A DNA stretch of 64,000 bases from Mytilus galloprovincialis. Lineage: Eukaryota > Mollusca > Bivalvia > Mytilida > Mytilidae. The translations under genes were made by a program, and so were the position numbers. Positions 1 through 13,919 of the stretch are shown here, piece by piece (within the stretch, counting starts at the first letter, position 1; the number at the start of each line of letters is the position of its first letter). The stretch is taken from assembly GCF_965363235.1 (NCBI RefSeq), contig NC_134847.1, positions 60,978,439 through 61,042,438 of the forward strand, written 5' to 3'. The notes under the pieces were generated by a model. The model was not told the DNA's origin, made no database searches, and saw only the letters and a program-made list of their open reading frames with translations.

Positions 1-1551
1 TATGAATATAAATCAATATGTGATATACGCTAGATAAGTTATTAATTGTTCATATATTCTAGATCTCTGTAGCAGAGAAAGAAGTAATGACAGACAAGTG
101 AAACAAATTATCTAGACTTATTAATGAGTCCCTTTAGAAAGAACAAAGAGTAGTCAATTCTACGATAAAACGGTTAAACATAAAACACATGAATAAATAT
201 ATCAGGAATACAGTCATCTCTGTTAATCACTTAATTTTGTTATGACAGACGTAAAATGCAAGATGAGAACATAAACAACTATGTTGTAAATATGTTTTGA
301 TAAAAGTATATAAAAAATGTGGAAAACCTTAAAACCAATGGAAATTCATTATATAGCTTAAATCTTGAAAAAAATGTGACTTAATAGAAAAATAGTTTAT
401 TATAGTTTTTTGATTAATGATCGGTCAAATTGTAAAACGTCAGTTACTCTTGGTAATAGTTGTAACGATATAAAATTTAGCTACATATTTCATTAGGTTT
501 ACAATTTAGTACAATTCACAAATTGTAAAAAAATGGATTTGATGTTTTTTTAACGTAAATCGTGATAATCTTTTGCGGATTCAAGCTGTTTTCTGTAATG
601 TTCTCGTCTTGTTCGAAATACGTTCCAGTGGTAAGCACAAACTACTACAATGTTACAATACTGTGACCAGAAATATCTAAATTAGGCAGATAATTCTTTA
701 TACTGAAAGCAGTTATTGGTTCAGACAAAAAGCAAAGCTATTAATGAAACTTATTTTAATCTTCAACCTGTATTATGTAATTTAGTTAATTAGATTACGT
801 TGTTGCATTCGTTAAACTGACATTTATCTGAAGGTATTAACTACAGCTGAGCTTAAAATTCTACAGCAAATAGTTAAACTTTGATGCCAATTCTGTTTTT
901 CATTCCTACAATTAATTACCGGTTTTGTTATGCAATAGAAATGTTTATTAAGTGAAAGGATTGAACAATGATGATATATAATAAATCATAACGACAGTTT
1001 ACCAGTACGTAATTTGATTTATGACAAAAGCAATACATTAACGTATTAGTATATGTTCAGACTTGATTTATAGAAAAGATGGGAGATTGGCATCCAGTAA
1101 AAACATATTTCAATCCTCCAAAGCAAACACATTTTCCGGTGATATTAGCTATAACTCTGCTTTCTACAAATGTTAACTTCCAAACTAACAGGAAATAACA
1201 TTAATGACACGAACTTAAATGCTAAATTAAAGAAAAAAAAACAGATTAAAACATGCACAGTTATTAATACTGGATGTATTCAAACCAGGTATCATGTGTT
1301 TAATCACTGTAAATAATTTTGTAAGAACTTCAACAAAATAACAGTTGATGTTCATCCAAAATGCTCTACTGGGTTTATCAAACTATTTTGAAAGATTTGA
1401 GAAGCTATTTGAAGGAAAATGACATAGAAAAATATTTTAGATGAATTGGACTAATGTTGTGAAGGTAATTTTACATATCTGTATATATTGGAAAGAATGA
1501 AATGGATAAGTTAAAGTTTAACTGTTTAAAATGAAATTCACGGAAGCTTCG
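1..1551. other. AT-rich intergenic DNA, no gene seen
   Basis: No open frame of note, no RNA gene and no clear repeat was recognised on either strand. The stretch ends at the TTA that flanks the transposon starting at 1555. Confidence 0.6.
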
Positions 1552-1554
1552 TTA

Positions 1555-2393
1555 AGCCTCGGTCACACCCTACCGGATAGCTCGAACGGACGCCTAACGG
1601 ATAACTTTTTTCAATCCGTTCATGTCCGTTAAACGTCCGTTCTTATCCGTTGGAGTCCGTCCATATCCGTTACATATCCGTTAAGCCCACGTTTCTTCCG
1701 TCGACGTCCGTTCTGTCCGGTGGAAAATTTTGAGCATGTTCAAAACTTTGAACGGACGTCCAACGGATAAAATGACCGTTGAACGTCCGTTACGTGTCCG
1801 TTATACATCCATTGGAGGTCTGAAAGATAATTTCACCAACGGACTTCTACCGGGCGTTTAACGGATAAAACGGATGTTGAACGAATGAGAAACGGACTTC
1901 TACCGGACATATAACGGATAAAACGGAGAATGAACGGATCTGAAACGAATAAATGCCAATTGAAAATTTTGCTTCAAGAAATGACAATAATGGATATGTC
2001 AGATTTTTTTAGGTTCATGAATTCTTATCATTCATAATCGGTGTTAGAGTAAGGGCACGTCTTCACAATCAAGCAGCTCTTATTCAGGCCAGACATTGTC
2101 CATTTTTCCGTATATCTTGTCAATCCGTCTTAGCCGGTACGCTTCCGTTAGGTGTCCGTTTTATGCGTTACTCGTCCGTTGTATGTTAGTTCGACATCTG
2201 TTCTGTCCGGTACGTTTCCGTTTCTCGTACGTTGCATATCCGGTGTTTGTCCGTTAGGCATTCGTGACACTTCCGTTTTATTCGGTCAGTACATCAACGG
2301 ACTCCCAATGGATAACAATTTTGTTAACGGACAACATTTATTTTCATCCGTTAGGCATCCGTTCGTGCTATCCGGTAAGGTGTGACCGAGGCT
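1555..2393. mobile_element. Harbinger-like non-autonomous DNA transposon (MITE) with iterated CCGTT motifs
   Basis: The left end reads AGCCTCGGTCACACC and the right end is its inverse complement, GGTGTGACCGAGGCT. The inverted similarity continues inward through ACCGGATAGC, the C(G/A)AACGGA stretch and CCTAACGGAT. TTA lies directly outside both ends (1552-1554 and 2394-2396), which fits the three-base TWA target duplication of PIF/Harbinger elements. No transposase frame is visible. Both arms are filled with more than twenty degenerate copies of AACGGAC/GTCCGTT in both orientations, around a plain core at about 1935-2100. The short frames inside are by-products of the iteration. Superfamily assignment rests on the TSD and general architecture only. 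Confidence 0.85.
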
Positions 2394-2396
2394 TTA

Positions 2397-3165
2397 GCCA
2401 AAACGCTCATTCGATAAGATTTTCATCTATTAATCAAATATGTGTGTATACCTTATTTCTCTTTCTTTTTTTATTGATTTTATTAAGTCAGTTAGATACA
2501 ACAAGTTGATGTTTTTAAAAATGATCATTGTTATGAACATTTCAGACCTTTTTCATTACTATTATACTAACAGACATAATTGCACTTTTCAGTCTTTTTG
2601 TTCGACGCATGACCAATAAACCTGTATGTCTTCTTCAGTTTGTATTTTTTTTTTTTTGTCGTTATTTATTTCTGATGTCAACAGCTTATCATCCACAATC
2701 GTAAATTTTAAATTGCATATGTATCATACAGTCTTTGGTGTTTTCATATTTCAATCCAAAACCTAATGAACTTTAGTTTCCCCTGAAATAGTGAATTAAA
2801 TCAAATATATGAAAATTCCAATATGGACCATTGATGTGTTGTGAATTAATGCGCCTGCATGGTGTTTAAAATAGTTGGTTCTTTTGTTGTCATGAAAACA
2901 CTATTACTGATTGAAAATGAGTTTTTTACTAATTAGTACAAAACTATAAATAATGTCAGAAGAAATGGGAGAACAGAACAAATGTAGAAAACGCATGTCC
3001 CTATGATATATTTAATGTTTATTTATGAATAGATGACTGATACACGTTCAATTAGTAACTTGTTGATCATAAACCCCAAATTACTGCTGCAAAAACATAT
3101 TAATGTTTGACAAATGATCTAAACTTATACTTGAGATAACAACGAATAGTATATTTTTTTCTTTA
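2397..3165. other. Intergenic DNA, no gene seen
   Basis: AT-rich sequence with a short T run near 2645. Nothing coding or structured was recognised. Confidence 0.5.
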
Positions 3166-3167
3166 AA

Positions 3168-3555
3168 AATGTCCTGTACCAAGTCAGGAAAATGGCCATT
3201 GTTATATCATAGTTCGTTTCTGTGTGTGTAACATTTTTACGTTGTGTTTCCGTTGTGTCGTTTGTTTTCTCCTATTTTTGAGTGTGAATTCACATTACTA
3301 TAAGACGTGCCACGGTACTTTTCTATCCCAAATTCATGTATTTGGTTTTGATGTTATATTGGTTATTCTCATCGGATGTTGTCTAATGCTTAGTCCTTTG
3401 CTGTGTGTGTTACATTTTAATGTTGTGTCGTTGTTCTCCTCTAATATTTAATGCGTTTCCCTCAGTTTTAGTTTGTTACCCCGATTTTGTTGTTTGTCCA
3501 TAAATTTTTGAGTTTTGAACAGCGGTATACTACTGTTGACTTTATTTCTAGGAGA
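3168..3555 (+). repeat. Interspersed repeat family A
   Basis: The copy begins near TGTCCTGTACCAAGTCAGG and ends in AACAGCGGTATACTACTGTTG followed by a T-rich tail. The same end sequence recurs near 13925 (inverse), 26300, 31440 (inverse), 36760, 38610 (inverse) and 40870, so this is a dispersed family. The short frames inside (for example 3224-3451) come from the repeat and are not host genes. Confidence 0.75.
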
Positions 3556-4514
3556 AAACAATTTAAGAGAAAACAAAAAACAAATGGATATAAAATTGTA
3601 CAGTTTGTATCCCAAGTGTAGAAAAAGCATAAAATTCATTATACGACCTTTATTAGTTTACAAGAATAGAAGTATCTTTCGTGATACACTATTTTAAACT
3701 CATTATTCAAATTTGGAATTCAATATTCACAACAGTCAGTTATAAATATTTGTAAAGCTTCTTTACTATGAATATATATTTAAATAATGTAATAGGTATG
3801 GTTGCTTATGATATAAACATCCATTACCAAAAGCCAAAGAATAGTCTATGTCATTCAAACTTCTTTACCATTTGGGTAACCCCCAACGTGTATAATACGG
3901 GAAACAATTCAAAATATAAATAGGGCCTGATTTATATAACAACTATGGAAACTGTAAAAAAAAATCAGCTTGATATTTTGATTCATTAAATTTGTAATAG
4001 TCACATCAACCTGATCACAGAAAGACAGAGTCATTAAGTACAGATCTGATACAACCCGTAGAATGGCCTACAGCCAAATCTCAATACATAAATTAACGGT
4101 GTTCTCCCAGACTAAAGAGAACGAAAAATCGTGTCTCATCACGTTAATTTAAGTATATAGTTTCTCGTGTATAACTTAAATATTCGAGTCATGAAAAGAA
4201 TAACCAGTTTGAACAATAGATCATATTGCAAAATTCGAAGTTGTGTGCCATGTTTTGAACAGAATGGAACGGTTTGTGACCTAGAAGTTAATGAGTACCT
4301 GCAAGTTGTACGCGTATTACCACGTTGAATTAAACATCCCCACCGAAAATTCAAAACGATCGTTTACTATTGCATTTACCTCACATGATACACAAGGAAC
4401 CTAATGTTTGTCAAGTCATGTATTAAATTATTTTATAAGTCATCAACGATACAAAGCCTTTATATTTTTGACGGCAGACGCACGTTTCATCTAAACAAGA
4501 TTTATCAGTGGCAT
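3556..4514. other. Intergenic DNA, no gene seen
   Basis: The minus frame at 4139-4354 has 71 codons but no recognisable domain, and I do not call it a gene. Confidence 0.5.
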
Positions 4515-4790
4515 TTGTTCACAATGGTCCAAGTCGTCAAGCTATTGTATCACTGGCCTGTTAACAGTGGGGTTGTGAGTTCAAATCCCGCCCGAGGAGA
4601 GTGTCCTTGACTATAATCTTAAATTGATTAGTAAAGTCAGCTTTGTAATCGAATGACAGTAATTTTTCCCTCTGGACACTTCGCAGCTTCCATTAAAAAC
4701 TGACTGCATTGAAATAACATAATATGGCTTAAAGTGACATTAAACACCAATTAATTGATCAATCAATCAATAAATCAATCGAAGGTTTCA
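4515..4790 (+). mobile_element. tRNA-derived SINE
   Basis: The 5' part is tRNA-like, with a polymerase III B-box match GAGTTCAAATCCC at 4577-4589. The body runs through GACATTAAACACC and the tail is an iterated TCAATCAATCAAT, a layout typical of molluscan SINEs. A related body or tail, with the AAACAC(C)AATCAATC end, occurs near 47170-47205. The frame at 4404-4610 overlaps it by chance. Confidence 0.75.
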
Positions 4791-5135
4791 TTTAACCAGC
4801 ACAATAAACTATTTGAACAAAATATTGATAAATAAAAATATCAAATCTATTTTGAAGGGCATTGTTAAATAAAAAAATTACGCATTGTGAGAATTGGCGA
4901 TAGAATATTCGTTAGATTTACAAAAGCTTATATCCAACTACTTCTACCTGAGTGAAAAGACCAGACCACAATTTAATATCGTTCTCGTTTGTCTCATCGA
5001 ATATATGATTTAATTGAGAGAAGACAGAGAGGGCAAATGTTTGATAACAATAAGAAAGTTAGAAGACAGAACACTAACTGTCAAACATGCCCTATTAATA
5101 ATTATTCTCGTCTTTTGGTTTCTGGTGAATAAATT
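4791..5135. other. Intergenic DNA, no gene seen
   Basis: AT-rich with no supported feature. Confidence 0.5.
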
Positions 5136-5139
5136 CCCG

Positions 5140-5265
5140 CTAAAAGTCAGGGATATGACCGTTGTATAACATTCGTTTGATTTGTATAAGCCTTTGAATT
5201 TGCAATTTGATACGGGACTTTCCGTTTTGAATTCTCTTGGAGTTCAGCATTTTTGTTATACTACT
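5140..5265 (+). repeat. Interspersed repeat family B, partial copy
   Basis: It carries the family hallmark order: a gap-tolerant AAGTCAGG(A)ATATGAC, then TTCGTTTGAT, GGGACTTTCCG, and TTGGAGTTCAG before TTTTGTTAT. Other copies lie near 11885, 14820-15070, 19060-19350, 19850, 21781 (inverse), 32490 (inverse), 37945 (inverse) and 54855. Confidence 0.7.
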
Positions 5266-8200
5266 TTTCATTGATCATGATCTGCTGTTTTTAAATAAAA
5301 TTGATGATAAGGAAGAAAAAGTCCTTATGTAGCAAATATAAGATAAAATGCCTAGCATCAATATCACTACAATCAGTATTACCACTGCTATTTTCAATAC
5401 ATCAATGTAAATTACTATCAAATGAAAATAACACTAAACAGCTGGTTCTGTGTTCGAAACACTCACAAGAGTGTCTATCAATGTTAAATAAAGACAAGTA
5501 TTCAATTTAATTTAACTGTATATACAACATTCTTGTGTATGATTTCTTTGAGATATATTGAAGTATTATCTTATTAGTTTTAATGCTCTCGAGAAGGCAA
5601 TCCACAAGTTATAACATTCAAATGAGAGAAAAATTAGATTGTGGTACAAACATATAATAATTAAGCATCAAAGGTTCACATAATACTCGCTAAGATGACA
5701 ATAAATGATATAACATAATATTATATTATCTATTTTGTTTTACATGGAAAATGCAATCATTTGTACTTGAATAAGATTTTCTACAGATTTGAATAACAAA
5801 AAGTTTTGTTATCTAACCTTTAAAATCAATTACTTACATAAATTCTTACATAAATCTTATGAAAACTAGAAATTAACCAAATGTTACAATCAATTTTTTT
5901 TTTCAAGACAAAAATTTAAAGAACATGTTGAGGTTTATCATTTTCTGCTTTTAATAGTAGTGCTACATATTAAAAGCAAGCATGATTTCACGTTTCGTTT
6001 CATTTATTGTCGAATATGGATGAGAAGCAATCCAGAAATAAAAGTTTCGTTTCGATGTTATCAAATGGCTTAAAAACAAAAGAGACTGTTGTAAGATATG
6101 GCACCCAATGGGTTCATTAAAAAACTAAAATCGCTCATCTATAATCAAAATGTAGTTGTTTCAGATATAGCTATGATTATTCTGAAAACAAAATGCACCC
6201 ATATCATCTAAAACTTCGTTTTTTTGGCAGGACTGATACCATCTTCTTACCAGAAACGTGGCGTTGAAGTGTAGCCATTTTCTTCGCTGGTAAATGTTAC
6301 AATCTACTGTAGCTATTACTAAGGAAATGTGTGTTCTTGTTTCTACGGAGGAGTGAAATTATTCGAAATTAAGGGTTTTGAAATCTTCCATTAAAACAAA
6401 AATACGGTTAAGTAAACAGGTTTTATGGGCACCTACAAAACAGAATTACAAGTATTTAATTTGCTTTAAGTCTGTTTACTGAACAGTAAATAGAAAGAAC
6501 TATTAATTTTGACATTTTACAGTTGGACCTATTTCAAATCATGAATGGCTTAAGTATAAAGATGCCTCTTTTATATTGAATATAAATTGCAAAAGAAAAG
6601 TAATACCACGTCAACATTTGTAAAACCAAACTGATATCTAACATTTATGTCGTGAAATCCATTGCTCGTCTTTTGTGTAGACATATAAACAAGAACATCA
6701 ATATGTTCTGAATATTGCAGCTATAAATTGTTTTAAGATGATTTACAATGGAGCAACGAGAAAATGCAATAAAGTCTATGTCACTTCCTATTGCCATACA
6801 AGAAAGGTCAGTATTTAAAAGAAAAGCAACAACAAGTAAGGAGTAGAGATATTATATACATTAAAACAACTATCCACAAAGAGTGTATTACCGTATAGTA
6901 TTTTACAAAAACAACCTGATGATCTTACGTGAGGCAATAAGATACCGACATGATTAACAGCCTATTTTCTGGAATGTCCCGCCGAAAAAATAATAAATTA
7001 CTTGTGAACTAAGGTTCAATTTCTGCCAGGCATGGAGGACCTTCAATACATTTTGCTTTGGGTAATATACCTCTTCAATTTTCTTCGAATTTAAACTTCC
7101 CCTGTTTTTTGCTATGAGGAAAACTTGGTATTACTGTCAAGGATGTTTAACACAAGGCAGAAATATCATTAGTCGTGATTGGTAAAGCGTTTTTGATTTT
7201 TTAAATCTTGATTCTGTATTTCGTAATTGATTCGGCATTCCAATTATTTTGATTCGAGCGTCACGTAATTGTTATGTAAGGTTTGTATCTTTGAATTCTA
7301 GAAACGATATCAAAACATATTTATCACTTGATACGTAATGCAACTTTTTTATATCCTCGGTTACGGACGTGACATCGGGAAGGTAAGAGATGCAATGTTA
7401 TTTACTCATGTCGATGATGTTCATTTATAATATATTATCTCGCGTAGCTGTTATTCTTTTTCTAATAACATCATACAGTCTGCTTAAACAGATCATTCTA
7501 TCTCCTAATTTGATAAAAGGGACCATACAAAAATTTCACTCATAAATACAGATCGTTAAAGACAGACATTTTTACCGTCATTTATATAAGCCGCTATCAC
7601 ATAAACAAATAAAATCAGCAAAAGTGCAATGTCTGAACATAATTACTATCTACTTATATCAGTGTTTTATTTTTTTTTTTTTCTTGTTTATTTTTCTTAT
7701 TGGCATTGGACTTTAAACCTTGGGCGGCTTATTCAGACTCTTAAAGTACCTATTGCTGGCTGAATAAAGTTCACTTGGGAAGACGATTTCTATTTTCTGT
7801 ATGTAAATAGCCTTGTAAATAACCATACTTCTTGACAACTAGGAAGAAAGCTATCGTTTTAATATTTATACCATGATTTTATTATTTAGACTCTAGCAAT
7901 AAACACTTTCTTTGCTGACTCGAATTCACAGGGGCATAAAGTTTTCATGTAAATAACCTTGTGAATAAGAATATATATTGACAATTAAAAACCAAATGTT
8001 CAGAGAATAATTGAAAGTCTTTCCAACAGTAAAGATCTATTTTGATATTGAAATATAAAAAATCAGTTTAAAATGTCAGTTCCTATGGCTTTATGATATA
8101 AACATATGAATTTAAAGCAAGGTCAAAATCTAGCACGTCCTATTAACCTATGACCTTGACTTCAATTTTAAAACCAAAGACCTCATATCGAAAGACTCTA

Positions 8201-9640
8201 GGTCTTTAATATCTTTGGTTAATGAGTTATACAACTTAACGCATAATCCTAAATATAAGATGGGCGAAAACTCTCATTTATTGTCTACGCACCCTTTCAA
8301 CCAAAATTAAGTAGCTACGACATGTCGCAACTAACAATTGAGTAAACATAATTTGTCGATATGTTATACGGTTTTTGAAAATAAGTAAAAATAAGCCTTA
8401 ATCTTTGACCTTATTCCCTTTTTTTGAACCAAGGACCTAAAATCAGAAGACCTTAAGCGTATATCACTTATGGTTTACCAGTTAAAATTGCATATCACTA
8501 ATATCAAATGCATGAATTTGTTGTAATCTTTTACGGTTGCGAAGGATTAGTGGACACAAGAAAAACAGTGTTTTTGGAGATAACTCTTACAACGTAAAGT
8601 CTGTGGTTCAATGGTGTAAGTTTTTAATGCTTGTAAACTGTTCGATATCATACACGTTATATCTAAGCGACATCTTGTGAAATAACGTTACCCCACAAGA
8701 GCAAAATTAAGGTGGAAGAAAAAAAATAATAATCAGAACAAATCCAATAGGTCTTTCAACGGAAACTACGAAGAAAAGTTATTTCCGAATATATAATGAG
8801 TTTAGACGGGCCATTCTGTATCAACTATGAAAGTATGTCATATGCATTTATGGTATGCAATGCAAGTTCATACCCTTACATTTCTTAGACGTGTTGTTTC
8901 TTTAATTTGACAAGTAAAGTCAGACTATTGAGAAATAATTCCGTAAATAGTTTTTTTTTATTCAATTGAACTATTCCAGTATGAATAGTGTTAAGGTACT
9001 TTAATCTTTATATGGTTTATGTAAAGCAGTCTATTTCTGATAGTGTAAAAGTCGATGTATTCAATTCGGCATTCCGTCAATCAGATGAATGTCATAATTA
9101 TGAATAATTAGTGTTGCTTAAAATCAAATACTTATGTCAAACATAGTCAAAAAATAGTCAATGCTGAAAAGGAAAAAAAAACATAATATAACACCAAATA
9201 AGATAGTTTGTCATATACATATATCAGGCCTGATGAGTATCATTCGAAATTAAATAACTTTTTCATTATTTTAAAATTTCAAATGTACTAGTATCAAGAT
9301 AATACCACGTGAGAACTCTAGCATATGATTTCGGCGCGGTTATAAGAATTCCTGTTTTTAAATGACAGTAAATGATAAGTATTGTTTGTAAATTCGTGCT
9401 TTGTGTCGTTGATGAACTGGCAAAGCGGAAGTTGCGATTATGTCTATCTTTGTCCCAGATGTAATTCTGACAAAGTGTGATACGTTGTATCATTGGTGCT
9501 TGATACAGTGGTGCCACGGTTGTACTTTTTGAGACTTACTGACAAGACGGTAGCTGCGAGTGTGCCTGTCGTTGTCCTAGATATACTTCCAGTAGTAAGT
9601 GAGACGGTTGTACATCTGTTCTTGATAATGTGGCACCAAT
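5266..9640. other. Long AT-rich intergenic stretch, no gene seen
   Basis: No frame above the chance level, no RNA gene and no clear long repeat was recognised. Confidence 0.45.
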
Positions 9641-9644
9641 TGTC

Positions 9645-9855
9645 TAATTAAACTCATCCTAGATACCAGGAATGAAATTTTGTATTTGCGTGAAACCCAT
9701 GTTTCGTCTACAAAAGACTTATCAATGACGCTCGAATAAAAACAAAGTTTATAAGGCCAAATCAAGTTGAAGAGCGTTGAGGACCAAAAACTCCTAAAAA
9801 ATGCCAAATACAGCTAAGGTTATCTATTGCTGTGGTAGAAAAGCCTTAGTATTTT
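9645..9855 (-). repeat. Interspersed repeat family C
   Basis: Hallmarks are TTTCGTCTACAAAAGACTTA, then TCAATGACGCTCGAATA, and AAGAGCGTTGAGGACCAAAA. The same modules occur near 10030-10090, 10990-11065, 12395-12475, 25800-25960, 36925-37080 and 39775-39920. Two of these copies sit beside Penelope-like RT sequence, so the family may derive from PLE terminal or untranslated sequence. That link is inference. Confidence 0.65.
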
Positions 9856-9894
9856 AAAAAAATTGTAAACTGTTAGTTATAATTATGATCATAT

Positions 9895-10100
9895 CAATAT
9901 TTATTCATGTCAACACAGAAGTGCTGATTACTGGGCTGATGATATCCTCACGAGAGGGGAATACAAACTCCCCCAGCAGTGTCATGCTGTTGTAAATAAA
10001 CTCTTCATAAATACCAGGAATGAAATTTTGTATTTACGTCAGACCGCGTTTCGTCTACAAAAAACTCAACATTTACGTTTGAATAAAAAAAAGCTTCTGG
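9895..10100. repeat. Repeat family C, second partial copy
   Basis: It contains the module ACTGGGCTGATGATA(T/C)CCTC, also seen near 37187, followed by ACCAGGAATGAAATTTTGTA as at 9664. It is separated from the preceding copy by about 40 bases. Confidence 0.55.
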
Positions 10101-10112
10101 ATTCGGAATTCT

Positions 10113-10190
10113 TAACATGTCCTAATGTATATATATATAAAAAAAACATGTCCTAATGTATATATAAAAAGCATGTCATAATGTATATAT
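10113..10190. repeat. Short tandem repeat, about 3 units
   Basis: Three imperfect units share the core CATGTC(C/A)TAATGTATATATA, with unequal A-rich spacers between them. Confidence 0.7.
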
Positions 10191-13100
10191 AGCAAAACAA
10201 AGATTATTAATTTGTTTCAGTTTCGAAAAAGAAATAAACTGAATGAAAGATTGTGATTTTTCAAAACTGTTGATCAATGTTTATTGGTCGGTAATAACAA
10301 ATGGTAATACATGTACTTGTGTGGATTTGTCATTTAACTGCAGAAGCCTGAGGATAAAACTGTTACTCACGTTATTTCTCAAAAAAGCAGTATATTTCAT
10401 GACATTCAGACATGCTGTATAATAAATCAGCATTAACGAATGTCTGTTCTTTTTTCAGATCTGTTTACAACAATTGAAGAATTTATTACATTCTGTGGTT
10501 GCATCCCATGACTTTTTAATTTATACCTCTGAAATAGATGATGATCGAACATCAAGCAACACTAGCTTTATAAAATTTATTATCAAAGAAACACAACATT
10601 TTCCAACTCATCAATTTTAAAGTCAATGATTGTCATTGTTAGTATAATTGAAATGATGTATTTTAATCTTAGAATTTCTTCAGTAAGTAATGACATTGTC
10701 CTTAATCTTTAAATCTTCAGTTGCAACTTCCTTAGGCTACGTAGACCTAAAATAATAGATTGATTTTTCTATTTTGCCGTTTTGTAATTTGATACTCTTA
10801 TATTTGCCATGATAACCATTTATGATCACGAGCGTGCCTGATTGAGAATATTCAAGACTGCTGAAATGTTCGTTACACTTTAGAATTTTATTTTACCAAA
10901 GGCATCGCATAAAATGATTAGTTATTTGAAACACTAAGGATGTTGTTAACTACCCTAGTCGAATCGAGACTTTGCAACATTTCATGCTGTTTGATTTGGC
11001 TTTCAAACTGTTCGACGCCGCTGACGAGCTTTGTAAAGACGGAACGTGTATCTGGCGTACCAACTTAAAATCCTTTTATGTTTTAGTTTTCACAACCACT
11101 TGACGGATGCTCTTGTTGGTGTTTTTTTCTCTAGGCTATCATCGCCAGTCGAGTAATTGAAAATTTTGTGGTGACATGAAATATAACTGATGTATTCTTT
11201 CCTGTAAATTAAATGTTTATAACACTATAACATAATGAGTTTTTTTAACATTAGTGTTTTTCTACACTAACTGCATATGGCACAACATTTCGAAGAGTTT
11301 TGGCGTTCAATGATCTTGAACTGCATATTTGATTTGGCCATCCATGTAGGTTTTTTTTTTTTTGTAACTGCCACTGATTGGTATTGCAAATACCAAACGC
11401 TCGTCGTTCGTTTCGACCGTGGACGTAATCTTTGAAAACGTTTTGTATTGACCTGGTGGGTTTCATCTTTTCAGATCTGTTGATCAACAGATATAGATAT
11501 TTTAACTCGAAAGTATAAGACACGAATATATGTTTGCTCAATAAAATTTACACAAGAATGAACTTATGAAAGAAATATTACTGAAATGAAATAAAAGGTA
11601 TGCAAATTTTCTGTTAACATATCTAAGGACATAACCGGATTTGTCACGAATCATCTGACATTTCACTAGACAATAATCAATAAAGAAATACGTTTTTTTT
11701 TTTGTAAATAAGGCAATGCTCTTTTTGGCCAGTTTACTAGACACTTTCCGAAGTTTTTTCGAAAACGACAAATCTCATAAAAATTATCTAAACTTATCGA
11801 AAACTGAAAAAAGTCACATAACTTGATTATATAAAGAGGAAATGTAAACAAAAATAAAATAAATGTTATATTTTAATCGTTTAATGCCTGTACCAAGTCA
11901 AAAATATGACATTGTTTTCAATTCGTTTGATGTGTTTCAACTTCTGATTTGCCATTTGCTGAGAGACTTTCCTTTCAGGATTTTCCTCAGAGTTCGGATT
12001 TTTTGTTATTTAACTTTTGATTGGATTTGATTTTATTCCTTTCAACAATTGTTTGTGATGTGTGGTGATTTAATCAGTTATGTTATACCATGCTGATTAT
12101 ATAAATTGTAAGACTGTCACAGATTTTGGAGATATAACATGATATGTTCAGAACTAAAATAGAAACCACGCATGTTAAATGGATAATCAACATTGCATAG
12201 TGATGTTTTAACAGATGTCAAGTTCGAACATTTTAGTGATATTAAAGTCTATTGCAGGAATTATATGATGTTTTTGAAATCCTTTTGATTACATCTACTC
12301 TTTGTTGTTTTGTTTTCAGATTAGAGAAAACATATTCAACTTGTCTGATTATACTGATTATATCACCAAACTGTATTTGACAAAACCTTCTGCAAAATTT
12401 AGTCCTCAACGCTCTCTAACGTACTTTCGTTTGCACTTTATTGATTCCAGCGTGACTAATGAGTCTTTTTTGGCTACATAGTCTACAAATTATAAATTTA
12501 ATACAAGTACAGAGTTTTTTTCATACAGCTAGCTTCAACGTAAATCCTTGATTCAACACTGTCTTTCTGGTTTCATTTGTATTTTGTTTTTATGTTTTGA
12601 ATTCTTTTGATTCCGTAACTGCAAAAAAACACAAGAAGACTTTTAGGCTAACATTACCCTAAAAGTTGATTAGCCAGCCTGGACATTTTAGCTATTGACT
12701 GTCAGAACTATATTTAGCATAAGCAATGAAGCATTTGAGAGGAGTTTTCGTATTGATTCCCTTTTTTTGGGCATAGTAATACAGTATGATGGTCATTGGA
12801 GACATTAAGTTAAACTTCAGATTTATGTAGACTGGATGAGCAATACTTAGTTCAGAAAAAATAGTCACATAAGACATGTATATAAAAGTCATATATGTCA
12901 TGACTGTAGGAACAAATATATAAGAAATTGTCTATGTTTCTATAATAATTGTCAGATACCAAATAAATTGGTCGAAAAAAGTAAAATCACAAGAATACAA
13001 AGATGAAAGTCCCTAATCAAAGTCATTTTACACCAGTTGATAACGTACATTGCTTTTTTCTTATTTTATCATCAAAGCATTATGTCATACGCGATTTTCA

Positions 13101-13312
13101 AAACTCATCAGTACAAAATTATCGAGCATTAAACGAATTATGTAAGGCTATTATGGCAATATAAAGTATATTTTACATCACATTTGCATGTCTGAAGCTC
13201 ATAGAAAGCAACGATTAATATTGCACTGTACATTAATCCTCTTTGAAGTTATCTCATCCAGAAATATGAATTTTGATTCTTTCTCGTAGTCGGTAAATTG
13301 ATCACATCGTTA
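10191..13312. other. Intergenic DNA with scattered repeat fragments, no gene seen
   Basis: It holds a family C fragment near 10990-11065, a family B copy near 11885-12050 and a family C fragment near 12395-12475. The minus frames between 11251 and 11851 lack any recognisable domain. Confidence 0.5.
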
Positions 13313-13314
13313 CT

Positions 13315-13645
13315 ATATAATAGATATAGGCAGATGTGGTATGAGTGCCAATGAGCCAACTCTCCATCAAAATAATAATTTATAAAAGTAAACCATTATA
13401 GGTCAATGTACGGCCTTCAACACGGAGCCTTGGCTCACACCGAAAAACAAGCTATAAAGGGCCCCAAAATTACTAGTGTAAAAAACTATTCAAACGGGAA
13501 AACCAACAGTCTAATCTATATAAAAAAAAACGAGAAACGAGAAACACGTATAAATTACATAAACAAACGACAACTACTGTACATCAGATTCCTGACTTAG
13601 GACAGGTGCAAACATTTGCAGCGGGATTAAACGTTTTAAGTTTAT
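13315..13645 (-). repeat. Interspersed repeat family D
   Basis: It has the modules GATGTGGTATGAGTGCCAAT, GTACGGCCTTCAACACGGAG and TTCCTGACTTAGGACAG. Inverse-oriented parts of the same family lie at 61737-61987, and short pieces near 22735 and 54238. The plus frame at 13406-13600 is repeat-derived. Confidence 0.7.
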
Positions 13646-13919
13646 AAGTACATTTTGTGGAGCGTACATTTCGAAATATTGTATAATGTGTGTCATATGT
13701 CAGATTGTCTTCGACAATAAAATGTATGTTAGCTTACTTTTAAACTAGTCATACAGCTGTTATGTTTTCCTGTTACCTTTTTATTAAACATGGGACGTTT
13801 CAAAATGTTCTATTGTTTGAACCTTTTCAAAATTTTGCCCAAAATTCATTTTTCTTTATGAGCGCTCAAAAACATGTGTTAACACATTTAAAGCAATAGA
13901 TTTAGTTGTTTGTTGTCTT

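Noticed and set aside
4515-4620. Functional tRNA gene
   Set aside because: A B box is present but there is no complete cloverleaf, and the body and TCAATCAAT tail show a SINE.
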